DNA of 26,031 nucleotides from Paraherbaspirillum soli. GTDB lineage: Bacteria > Pseudomonadota > Gammaproteobacteria > Burkholderiales > Burkholderiaceae_D. Made by a program: the position numbers and the translations under genes. The stretch lies in the NCBI RefSeq assembly GCF_042654985.1, contig NZ_JBHSMT010000011.1, forward strand, positions 1 through 26,031, written 5' to 3'. Below are positions 6,202 to 13,222 of this stretch, piece after piece. A model generated the notes under the pieces. The model was not told the DNA's origin, did no database searches, and saw only the letters and a list, made by a program, of their open reading frames with translations. Positions within the stretch are counted from its first letter, which is position 1. Every line of letters begins with the position of its first letter.

Positions 6202-7581
6202 ATGCAAACGACACCAGCACTGAATCAAGCAAGCCAAGTCAGTTATTTTCAGACCGTCAAAGCGCACCTGCGCACCACGCCGGGCCGCATGCAGACCTTG
6301 CTGGCGGCGGGCATTGTCGGCGCGCTGCTGATCGCGCTGACCGGCTTTGGCGCTTACCAGGGCGTGCGCGGCGCGGTGCAGACGCTCGGCAAGGACACCG
6401 TGCCATCCATCGTGGCGGCCGAACAGATTCGCTTTCTGCTGGCTAGCGCGCATGCCAATGCGATGAACGCGGTATTGCTCAAAGAGGACGATAGCGGCAC
6501 TTCAAGCAAAGCATTCCGCGCCGAAATGGACCAGGCCCAGCAGGCGCTGGTCACGGCGGCAAAAAACATCACCTACGGCAGCGAAGAACAAAAGCCGATC
6601 ACCGCCGTCATGATGGCCTTGGGCAGCTACGAGCGCCTGCTCGGCCAGGCCCACGCCAAGGGCGCAGAGACGGCGCTGCCGGATCTGACTGCCGCCAACC
6701 AGCTGATGCAAACCGTGATCCTGCCGGCCACCGTGGCGCTGGACCAGGCCAATTTCGATCATCTGACGGCCAGCTTCAACAGCCACCACGCCGCGTTTTA
6801 CTTGCAGATGACGCCGCTGGTCTTGATCGCGCTGGCGACGCTGGCGGCCCTGCTTGCGGCCCAAACCTATTTGATGCGCAAGACGCGGCGCACGTTGAAC
6901 CTTGGACTGCTGGCCGCCACCGTGATCCTGGGACTGGCATCGTTGTACGGCGCGACGAGCTTGCAGGCGATCGAGAAAAAACTGGTTTCGTCCAAGTTCG
7001 ACGCCTTCGACTCGATTCATTCGCTGTCGAAAGCGCGGGCGCTGGCTTATGAGGCCAACGCCGATGAAAGCCTGCTGTTGATCTATCGCGGCCATCCCGA
7101 AGCGCAAGCGCAGGCAACTGCCGACTTCAAACAACGGATCGCGCAGATCATGGCGATCGAGCCTGCGCAGCTGGACGCCGCCACCAAGTCCAAGACCAAA
7201 TTCGGAGGCCTGCTGGGCGCGGAGCTGGTCAATATCACCTATCCGGGCGAGGAAGCCGCGGCGCTGCTGACCGCGCGCACCTGGGCCGATTATGTCGAGA
7301 TCGACAAGCAAATCCGTGAGTTGGAAAGCAGCGGCCGCTATGCCGAATCGCAGGCGCTGGCGCTGGGTTATCAAGCCGGCCAATCGAACTGGGCGTTCGA
7401 TGCCTTCGACAAGGCGCTAGGCAAAACGACGGCCATCAACCAGGCGGCTTTCGACCAGGACATCGCGGATGCCTTCGCGCGCTTGAACCGCTTTCCCTAC
7501 CTGTTGTTCGGCGCGGTGCTGGCCAGCATCCTGGCGATCGTGCTCGGCATGAAGCCGCGGCTTGACGAATACCGTTTCTGA
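6202..7581 (+). CDS. Four-TM sensor-like membrane protein, GlnX-like layout (459 aa)
   Basis: Four hydrophobic helices at about 31-54, 200-223, 231-254 and 432-452 define two extracytoplasmic helical domains (about 55-199 and 255-431) with both termini and a short MRKTRRTLN loop in the cytoplasm. The two halves have the same plan (TM-helical domain-TM), suggesting internal duplication. This topology and length match what is known of GlnX, the tetraspanning partner of PknG in actinobacteria, and the motif TWADYVEIDKQIRELESSGRYAESQALALG in shortened form (WADYVEIDKQIRELE, GRYAESQALALG) recalls actinobacterial homologs from memory. Inferred role: ligand-responsive inner-membrane sensor controlling the kinase. 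It has no HAMP, histidine kinase or methyl-accepting domain. The assignment rests on topology plus context; a database alignment has not been done. Confidence 0.7.
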   Translation: MQTTPALNQASQVSYFQTVKAHLRTTPGRMQTLLAAGIVGALLIALTGFGAYQGVRGAVQTLGKDTVPSIVAAEQIRFLLASAHANAMNAVLLKEDDSGTSSKAFRAEMDQAQQALVTAAKNITYGSEEQKPITAVMMALGSYERLLGQAHAKGAETALPDLTAANQLMQTVILPATVALDQANFDHLTASFNSHHAAFYLQMTPLVLIALATLAALLAAQTYLMRKTRRTLNLGLLAATVILGLASLYGATSLQAIEKKLVSSKFDAFDSIHSLSKARALAYEANADESLLLIYRGHPEAQAQATADFKQRIAQIMAIEPAQLDAATKSKTKFGGLLGAELVNITYPGEEAAALLTARTWADYVEIDKQIRELESSGRYAESQALALGYQAGQSNWAFDAFDKALGKTTAINQAAFDQDIADAFARLNRFPYLLFGAVLASILAIVLGMKPRLDEYRF

Positions 7582-7596
7582 TCGGGATATCGTCAC

Positions 7597-8781
7597 GTGC
7601 CTGTACGAGAAAAACTTGATGCCTTGCGCATCAGCCTGACCACGATCAGCTGCAATCTGTTGGAACTGGCCGACACCGAGACCGTGAAAGCGGCACGGGC
7701 CCGCCTCAAGGATGAGGTCGGCGGCTATGCCGGCCTGACGCGGGATAAAGCGGCGCAGGCGATCAAGTCGCTGGATGCGTTATGGAACAGCTATTTGCTG
7801 CTGGCCCGGCTGTTCGAACAGGCGAGTGATCTCAACAAGCGCAGCGGTCTGTTCCACCATACCGAGGACCAGGTGCGGCATCTGCTGGAGGGACTGTCGG
7901 TGGAGCTGCGCGCCGAGCATATCCCGATCACCAGCCGCGGACTGCTGTCGTGCGCCGACCAGATCGAGCGCGCCACGCCGCAGCAAGTGCTGGACGCGAT
8001 GGCGCAACAATTTTGCGACGCCCGCGACTTGCTTAACACGGTATCGACTGCGGCCGGGCAGGCCGCGCCACGGTTAGCCGCGCTGCGCCAGCAAGCCGCC
8101 GAGCTGGAAATCCGGGCCGCCCGGCTTGGGACCGGCTATGCGGCGCCGGCCAGGCTGGACGCCGTCTTGAATAATGCCGAGCGCGATCCGCTGTCTTGCG
8201 CCGCCGAGTTGGAGCGCGCCGCAAGCGAGCTGGAACAACAGCGGTTGAACTTGAAAAATATCGAGCAGCAGCAAGCCGTCAGCCGTGCTGCGATCGAACA
8301 CGCCAACGGATTGCTGGCCGAGTTGAAAGACCTGGCGCAACGCTCGGCGGCTGCGATCGAAGAAACCAGACAGAAAATCCATGCGCCTGCCGGCTTGATC
8401 TTGCCGGTGGATGACAGCGTGATCGACTCCCTGGTCATTTGGCTGGCGTCGATCGCACAGTCGGTTGCCGCCGGCCGTCACGATGCGGTCAAGGTCGGAC
8501 TTGCGCGCTGGCAGGCAGAATGCTCGGCACAGCTGACGGCGGCCCGTGCCGCTTATGCCAAGAACCGTCTGGCGCTCGACGAATGCGCTGAAATCAATGG
8601 CCGCTTCCAGGCCCTGCGCGCCAAGGCCGACGCGCTGGCCGCCAGAGGCGCGGAGCTGGATGCGGCGCTGCCGGCCGCGATGCTCAACGCCAAACGCGCG
8701 CTCCAGAGCAAGCCGGTCGATCTGCCGGCGCTGCGGGCAGCGGTCGGCGCGTATGAAGCTTCGCTACGTGAAAACAAATAA
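7597..8781 (+). CDS. Helical/coiled-coil protein of unknown function (394 aa)
   Basis: Soluble, almost all-helical protein rich in Ala, Leu, Glu and Gln, with long heptad-like stretches around residues 155-260 (LRQQAAELEIRAARL; LERAASELEQQRLNLKNIEQ) and 300-390. No cysteine cluster, signal peptide, membrane segment or enzyme motif is visible. I cannot assign a family. The GTG at 7597 is the only good start in the frame near the preceding stop; its binding site is weak (GGGATAT), and with only 15 bases after the membrane-protein gene translational coupling is likely. Position between the GlnX-like protein and the kinase suggests a scaffold or linker that carries the membrane signal to the kinase (inference). 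Confidence 0.7.
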   Translation: MPVREKLDALRISLTTISCNLLELADTETVKAARARLKDEVGGYAGLTRDKAAQAIKSLDALWNSYLLLARLFEQASDLNKRSGLFHHTEDQVRHLLEGLSVELRAEHIPITSRGLLSCADQIERATPQQVLDAMAQQFCDARDLLNTVSTAAGQAAPRLAALRQQAAELEIRAARLGTGYAAPARLDAVLNNAERDPLSCAAELERAASELEQQRLNLKNIEQQQAVSRAAIEHANGLLAELKDLAQRSAAAIEETRQKIHAPAGLILPVDDSVIDSLVIWLASIAQSVAAGRHDAVKVGLARWQAECSAQLTAARAAYAKNRLALDECAEINGRFQALRAKADALAARGAELDAALPAAMLNAKRALQSKPVDLPALRAAVGAYEASLRENK

Positions 8782-8809
8782 TTGTCGGCGCTAAAAAAGG
8801 AAAGAAGCT

Positions 8810-10996
8810 GTGGAAAATTGCCAAAGAAATGCCTGCACCGGCCATATCGAAGACGGCTTTTGCGATGAATGCGGGATGCCGCCGGCCGGCGTCAAGCTGC
8901 TGGCGAAAGAGGACCTGCACCAGACCGCGCAAACCCGCTCCGCGGGCGGCACCGGAACCTTCGCTACCGGCACCGTCGGCACGGTCGGCACCGGCCGCGC
9001 CGGCAGCAAGCGCCACACCAGCCGTTCGACCAGGGGCAGCTCGGCGCGTCGCCGTTCGCTCGGCGGCGGTCTGATATCGCTGCCGCCGCTGCCGAGCCAG
9101 GACCCGAATGCGCTGATCATGGCAAATCCGGAAGTGCCGGAACGCAAGCGCCGCTGCCCCAAGTGCGACGCCAAGGTGTCGCGGGTAAAGGGTTTCTGCG
9201 GCGAGTGCGGCACTGAATATAACTTCGTGCCGTCGCTGCAAGCTGGCGATGTGGTCAACGGCAAGTTCGAAATCAAAGGCGCGATCGCCTTCGGCGGCCT
9301 GGGCTGGATTTACCTGGGCTGGGACCAGGTGCTCAATCGCTGGGTGGTGATGAAGGGTTTGCTCAACACCAAGGACGAAGCGGCGGCCGCCAATGCGGTG
9401 GCGGAGCGGCAGTTCCTGGCCGCGGTCAAGCATCCGAAGATCGTCGGCATCTACGATTTCGTCAACCATGGCAACGAAGGTTTCATCGTCATGGAATACG
9501 TCGGCGGCGTCGCCATCAGCAGCATGCTGAAACAAAAAGGCGTGTTCCCGGTGGAAGAGGCGATCGCCTACATTCTCGGCATTCTGCCGGCCTTCTCCTA
9601 CCTGCATGCCAACGGCTTCGTGTATTGCGACTTCAAGCCCGACAACTTCATGCTGGAAGGCGACGACGTCAAGCTGATCGACATGGGCGGGGTGCGCCAG
9701 ATCGGCGACCCCAACGGCGACATCTACGGCACCCGCGGCTACATGGCGCCGGAAGCCAACGACGATCCGGTCGCGGTGTCCGACCTGTACACCATCGGCC
9801 GCGCGCTGGCGGTGATGATCATGGATTTCAAGTTCGCCAAGGACTACGAGCATTCGCTGCCGACCCCGGCCGAGCAGCCGCTGCTGGCGCAGCACGATGC
9901 GTTGTACCGCTTCCTGTTGCGCGCCACCCACCAGGACCCGGACCAGCGCTTCCAGTCGGCCGATGAAATGGCCGACCAGATCCTCGGCGTGCTGCGCGAA
10001 ATCGTCTCCCTCAAAACCGAGCCGAAACCGGTCGAAAGCCAGACCTTCACCTCCGACAACCTGTTCGATGCCGACGACGTCGCCGGCACCGAACAGCCCG
10101 ACGTGCGCCTGCTGCCGACGCTCAAGATGCAAGTCGCCGACCCGGCCGCCAACGAGTTGCTGCGCCTGTCCGCCGTGATCGATCCTGTCAAACGGGTGCT
10201 GACGCTGGAGCAGCTGGCCAAGAAATTCGGCGACAAATCGGTTGAGGCCAGGCTGCGGCTGGCCAATGCCTATGTCGGCGTCGAGCGCTACGCCGATGCC
10301 GCCAAGCTGCTCGATCAGCTGTTCGACGAAGATCCATTCGACTGGCGCGTGTGCTGGTATCGCGGCAAATCCTTGCTGGCGCAGGGCGACGGCCAGGGCG
10401 CGCGGAATGAGTTCGGCAAGGTCTATTTCGAAATGCCGGGCGAGATTGCGCCTAAGCAGGCCATCGCTTTTGCGGCGGAAGTCAGCCACGATTACAAGGA
10501 AGCCGCCTCCTACTATCGGCGGGTGATCAAGGTCGATCCGAACCAGACCGCGGCCTGCTTCGGCCTGGCCCGCTGCCTGTCGAAAAACAACGACATGCAG
10601 GGCGCGGCCGAAGCGCTGGCGGCCGTGCCGGCGCAGCACAGCCTGTTCAACCTGGCGCGGATCGCGCTGGCAAAAACGCTGCTGCACCAGGAGCCGGGGA
10701 TGAACCGCGAGGGTTTGGAACAAGTCGCGCAAACCATCGAGTCGATCTCGGCCGAAGGCGGCGTCGTGCATCAACTGGCCGCCAAGCTGCTGGAACGAGG
10801 ATTGGCCCTGATCGCCAACGGCAAAGTGAAGGAAGACCGCAGCTGCAAGCTGCTGGGCCACGCGCTGAGTGTGCAAACCTTGCGCCAGGGCGCCGAGGAA
10901 GAGTTCCGCAAAGCCGCCCGCTATGCCGTCGACGCCGCAGAAAAAATCATGTGGATCGATATGGCCAACGCCGTTCGTCCGAAAAGCTTTGTGTAA
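8810..10996 (+). CDS. pknG: PknG-type Ser/Thr protein kinase: zinc ribbons-kinase-TPR (728 aa)
   Basis: Soluble eukaryotic-like kinase with the PknG architecture. Zinc ribbon 1: Cys4, Cys9, Cys18, Cys21. Then a Thr/Ser/Gly/Arg-rich tail (about 39-85), a rubredoxin-like ribbon (Cys116, Cys119, Cys130, Cys133), the kinase domain (about 152-405) and TPR repeats (about 420-728). Catalytic parts: glycine loop FGGLGWIYLG, Lys182 in VVMKGL, VYCDFKPDN with catalytic Asp274 (no Arg, a non-RD kinase as in PknG) and DMG at 291-293. AERQFLAAVKHPKIV, ILPAFSYLHANG and the C-terminal end DMANAVRPKSFV closely match mycobacterial PknG as I remember it. Start GTG with AAAAAAGGAAAG upstream. In actinobacteria PknG controls glutamate metabolism through GarA; here the FHA protein, VWA tail and TelA protein are candidate substrates (inference). 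Confidence 0.95.
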   Translation: MENCQRNACTGHIEDGFCDECGMPPAGVKLLAKEDLHQTAQTRSAGGTGTFATGTVGTVGTGRAGSKRHTSRSTRGSSARRRSLGGGLISLPPLPSQDPNALIMANPEVPERKRRCPKCDAKVSRVKGFCGECGTEYNFVPSLQAGDVVNGKFEIKGAIAFGGLGWIYLGWDQVLNRWVVMKGLLNTKDEAAAANAVAERQFLAAVKHPKIVGIYDFVNHGNEGFIVMEYVGGVAISSMLKQKGVFPVEEAIAYILGILPAFSYLHANGFVYCDFKPDNFMLEGDDVKLIDMGGVRQIGDPNGDIYGTRGYMAPEANDDPVAVSDLYTIGRALAVMIMDFKFAKDYEHSLPTPAEQPLLAQHDALYRFLLRATHQDPDQRFQSADEMADQILGVLREIVSLKTEPKPVESQTFTSDNLFDADDVAGTEQPDVRLLPTLKMQVADPAANELLRLSAVIDPVKRVLTLEQLAKKFGDKSVEARLRLANAYVGVERYADAAKLLDQLFDEDPFDWRVCWYRGKSLLAQGDGQGARNEFGKVYFEMPGEIAPKQAIAFAAEVSHDYKEAASYYRRVIKVDPNQTAACFGLARCLSKNNDMQGAAEALAAVPAQHSLFNLARIALAKTLLHQEPGMNREGLEQVAQTIESISAEGGVVHQLAAKLLERGLALIANGKVKEDRSCKLLGHALSVQTLRQGAEEEFRKAARYAVDAAEKIMWIDMANAVRPKSFV

Positions 10997-11005
10997 GGAC
11001 GCGCC

Positions 11006-12031
11006 ATGACTTGCCTTCATTGCGGCGATAGCGGCTCGGCTGCCGGCTCGAAATTTTGCGAAGGCTGCGGACAGCCTTTGCTGCCCTTGACCAGCCAAGC
11101 GGTGCCGGCGGCCAAGGACGCGCTTGCGTGCGCCTGCAGCCCGGCCGCCAGCGCGCCGGACGCCGACGGTTTTTGTAATAACTGCGGCGTGCGCTGCATA
11201 GTTGCAGTTAGTGCCGCTAGCGCCGCTGGCGTCAGCAATGCGCATTATTGGTGCGATGAGCCTGACGCGCGGCTGGCGATGATCAGCGACATCGGCCGGC
11301 GCCACAGCCATAACGAGGATTGCGGCAGCGCCGGATTGTCGCCGAACAATGCGGCTGTGCTGGTGGTGGCCGACGGCGTCTCCAGTTCATTCCATTCCGC
11401 CCAGGCATCCGCCACCGCGGTCGAACTGGTCAGCGCGGGCTTATCGGCGCATGACGGCACGCTAGCCCAGGAAGACGTCATGCACAGCGCGATCATGGCG
11501 GCGCATCAAGCAATCATGCAACTGCCGGCCGGCGCCGCAGCCAATCTCGACGAACCGGAATGCACGCTGGTCGCGGCCCTGGTCGCGGACGGTACAGCGA
11601 CGATAGGATGGGTCGGCGACTCGCGCGCCTACCTGATCAGCGGCAATGCCGAGCGTTGCCTGACGGTGGATGATTCCTGGGTCGAAGAAGTAGTCGCCGC
11701 CGGCCTATACAGTCGCGCAGCCGCCAGCGCCGACCGCCGCGCGCACTACGTGACCCAAGTGCTCGGCATGCGCGACGGTCCGGTCGCTGTGCATGTGCTG
11801 TCGACCGGCATGGCGGCGGACGATGTGTTGCTGCTGTGTTCGGACGGGCTGTGGAATTATTTCCAGCAGGACGGCAGCTTGGCTGCGAGGGTGGGGCAGA
11901 TCAAGCAAGAGCTTGGCGTTGACGTAAGCGCCAAGGCGGTGTGCCAGGCGCTGGTCGATGATGCCAATGCGCAGGGTGGGCATGACAATATTACGGTGGC
12001 GATGTTGATGGGTAGGTTGTTGGAACGTTGA
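11006..12031 (+). CDS. Zinc ribbon-PP2C Ser/Thr phosphatase (341 aa)
   Basis: Metal-dependent phosphatase that would reverse the kinase's modifications. N-terminal ribbon 1 has Cys3, Cys6, Cys18, Cys21; a second, less regular ribbon uses Cys42/Cys44 with Cys57 and Cys60. The PP2C domain starts near residue 85 and carries the expected motifs: ISDIGRRHSHNED (Glu104, Asp105), VVADGVSS (Asp123), GWVGDSRAYL, LLCSDGLWN and GGHDNITVAML. All metal-binding acidic residues are in place, so it should be active. It starts 9 bases after the kinase stop and closes the operon; no rho-independent terminator follows. The ribbon plus PP2C arrangement parallels the ribbon plus kinase and ribbon plus FHA proteins of the same operon. 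No membrane anchor. Confidence 0.92.
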   Translation: MTCLHCGDSGSAAGSKFCEGCGQPLLPLTSQAVPAAKDALACACSPAASAPDADGFCNNCGVRCIVAVSAASAAGVSNAHYWCDEPDARLAMISDIGRRHSHNEDCGSAGLSPNNAAVLVVADGVSSSFHSAQASATAVELVSAGLSAHDGTLAQEDVMHSAIMAAHQAIMQLPAGAAANLDEPECTLVAALVADGTATIGWVGDSRAYLISGNAERCLTVDDSWVEEVVAAGLYSRAAASADRRAHYVTQVLGMRDGPVAVHVLSTGMAADDVLLLCSDGLWNYFQQDGSLAARVGQIKQELGVDVSAKAVCQALVDDANAQGGHDNITVAMLMGRLLER

Positions 12032-12073
12032 CGGCTGCTTGCAGATCAAACATCAAGGTTGCAGCCAGTGGCG

Positions 12074-12110
12074 ATGTTGGGCTTCGCCTTCGGCTCAACC
12101 GCAACCTACG
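12074..12110 (-). repeat. REP-like short palindromic element
   Basis: GTTGGGC and GCTCAAC pair (one wobble) around TTCGCCTTCG, with an outer GGTTGC/GCAACC pair at 12058-12063 and 12100-12105. The minus-strand reading (CGTAGGTTGCGGTTGAGC) looks like intergenic repeats common in proteobacteria. Classified by appearance only. Confidence 0.4.
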
Positions 12111-12120
12111 TTGGTCCGCG

Positions 12121-12318
12121 TTACCGCGATTTTGCAACGGTCCTCTTATGTTCGGCCGCGAGCGTAGCCCGAACTTGGTCAGCGCTAACCGCCCGCGTCG
12201 GGTCAGCCTTCAGTGCGTCATAGGCCGGCCCCACGTGGCCTCGAAGCCAATTTTCCGCAGCGCGGTCACGCGCCATCTCGTTGGGCAAGATGATGCCGAA
12301 TTGTCGGGTTGTACGCAT
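12121..12318 (-). pseudogene. ParD-like antitoxin remnant with internal deletion (65 aa)
   Basis: The frame begins MRTTRQFGIILPNEMA, the RHH N-terminus of ParD/CopG-type antitoxins, and jumps directly to RDRAAENWLRGHVGPAYDALK and AVSADQVRATLAAEHKR, the usual C-terminus. The middle part of a normal ParD (the segment containing the second RHH helix and the linker, roughly 30 residues) is missing, so DNA binding is probably lost. No parE toxin gene follows; the phosphatase gene ends about 90 bases beyond its stop. GGTGGTCATC precedes the ATG. The upstream frame stays open to 12681 but consists of repeat sequence. It reads as the scar of a degraded toxin-antitoxin locus. A functional miniature antitoxin cannot be excluded. 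Confidence 0.65.
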
Positions 12319-12377
12319 GATGACCACCATTAAGTCGAATGGGATGTAATCCTGCCTCATCCACGACTTTTGCGCCA

Positions 12378-12612
12378 GCGCCGTTGGGCTACGGAGCGCA
12401 GAGGGTTTGATGTTGTTTTTACGTGTTGCGGTCTTGACGAACCCGGGTTTTCGCCCCGACCGCGCCGCCAAGAAGTAGCTTACCGGGGTCAGAGTTTTTT
12501 TACGCAGGGTCATCGCGTAAATTACTCTGACCCCGCTGAGCGGACTACGGAACGCCGAGGTGTTGTAGTTGCCTTTTCGTTTGTCGGTCTTGGCGTACTC
12601 AGCTTTTCGCCC
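12378..12612. repeat. Imperfect direct repeat flanking a RAYT-like palindrome
   Basis: Two related copies of about 80 bases, 12378-12457 and 12535-12612, share GGNCTACGGANCGC, TTGATGTTG/TGTTGTAGTTG, CGGTCTTG and GGTTTTCGCCC/GCTTTTCGCCC. Translated on the minus strand they give matching peptides (GRKAEYAKTDKRKGNYNTSA against GRKPGFVKTATRKNNIKPSA), but similarity at the DNA level and lack of a gene context suggest a repetitive element and not a protein. Confidence 0.6.
12485..12534. repeat. REP/RAYT-like palindrome 1 (GGGGTCAGAGT type)
   Basis: GGGGTCAGAGT (12485-12495) is the exact inverse of ACTCTGACCCC (12524-12534), and an inner TTTACGC/GCGTAAA pair lengthens the hairpin. Sequences of this type are found at the ends of REP-associated tyrosine transposase genes, though no transposase is present here. 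Confidence 0.6.
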
Positions 12613-12632
12613 TGACGGCGACTCCCTTTTAT

Positions 12633-12660
12633 TTTGCTTCGCCAAAAGAAAGGAAGCAAA
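12633..12660. repeat. Short inverted repeat in a CAAAAGAAAGGAAGCAAAG tract
   Basis: TTTGCTTC (12633-12640) is the inverse of GAAGCAAA (12653-12660). The surrounding purine-rich tract resembles intergenic repeats widespread in beta- and gammaproteobacteria. On the plus strand it is followed by AGAAAAGG, not a T-run. Confidence 0.4.
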
Positions 12661-12711
12661 GAAAAGGCGACCGCAAGCCACTGCCTTCCCTTCGGTCTCC
12701 TAGTCAGTTGA

Positions 12712-12742
12712 GGACAGAGTACCGCTACGCTTAACTCTGTCC
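12712..12742. repeat. REP/RAYT-like palindrome 2 (GGACAGAGT type)
   Basis: GGACAGAGT (12712-12720) pairs exactly with ACTCTGTCC (12734-12742) around ACCGCTACGCTTA. It is a sequence variant of the first palindrome (GGTCAGAGT against GGACAGAGT) 180 bases further on. Confidence 0.55.
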
Positions 12743-12920
12743 CGCAATAGATAAAACTGCGCCGCCTATCAGCCGGGTGTGAAGGCAAACTCGCTGCGCT
12801 CAAACATGCCTTCCCACAATTCCCGGCTGGCAGTTGGCCCATTTGGCAGCGTCCCAATGCGGAATTCAACGTCAACTGCAACGGCAGCGTCAAAAGCAAC
12901 CCCTCGGCGCCCCGTGGTCC

Positions 12921-12983
12921 GTTAATCGGGGACACAGTAATTCGGCACGCTGCGGTGCCTCTTAAACTATGTCCCCGATTAAC
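12921..12983. repeat. REP/RAYT-like palindrome 3 (GGGGACA type)
   Basis: GTTAATCGGGGACA (12921-12934) is the exact 14-base inverse of TGTCCCCGATTAAC (12970-12983). An inner hairpin GGCAC/GTGCC closes over GCTGCG. Third member of the palindrome cluster in this gap. Confidence 0.65.
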
Positions 12984-12989
12984 TCAGGC

Positions 12990-13013
12990 TGGGCTGAAAA
13001 GCCCAACATTTTT
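12990..13013 (+). terminator. Terminator-like hairpin in the repeat region
   Basis: TGGGCT (12990-12995), GAAA loop, AGCCCA (13000-13005), then ACATTTTT. The shape is that of a rho-independent terminator, but no plus-strand gene ends nearby; it may stop read-through from the kinase operon about 960 bases upstream or simply belong to the repeat. Confidence 0.35.
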
Positions 13014-13222
13014 CACGATTGACCAAGAGCGTCGCACGCCTGACGCTTTTGGCGCGTCCTGCCTCTGCAACCGACACAAAATGTCCATGAATGTCCATCA
13101 TCGGGCGAAGCCGCGGGCTGTCGAGCCGTGGCACGTTGCTTGCAATGCTCACTCTTTTCCGCGCGCGCATCGCAGCCTGGCTTGCGCAATGGGTTCATTC
13201 AACAATAGTAAAGATAAAAATA
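13014..13222. other. Leader region of the lipoprotein gene
   Basis: About 200 bases with short repeated words (ACGCCTGACGC, ATGTCCATGAATGTCCAT) and no convincing promoter. The lipoprotein frame is open through much of it, but the upstream codons do not encode a signal sequence, so I do not treat them as coding. Confidence 0.4.

Noticed and set aside
8684..11311. 875-codon open frame on the minus strand across the kinase gene
   Set aside because: It is the antisense shadow of the kinase gene and its neighbours; the predicted peptide is rich in His, Gln, Arg and Gly with no domain, whereas the plus strand encodes clear zinc-ribbon, kinase and TPR motifs.
2972..12031. Reading the operon as the T6SS threonine-phosphorylation module (PpkA/PppA/Fha)
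   Set aside because: The kinase has no transmembrane segment and has PknG ribbons and TPRs, and no T6SS structural genes are included. Kept only as a testable alternative because hcp adjoins.
12319..12681. N-terminal extension making a 186-aa protein with the ParD-like remnant
   Set aside because: The added part is a translation of repetitive DNA (direct repeats and a palindrome) and is not antitoxin-like; the ParD start with its own binding site lies at 12318.
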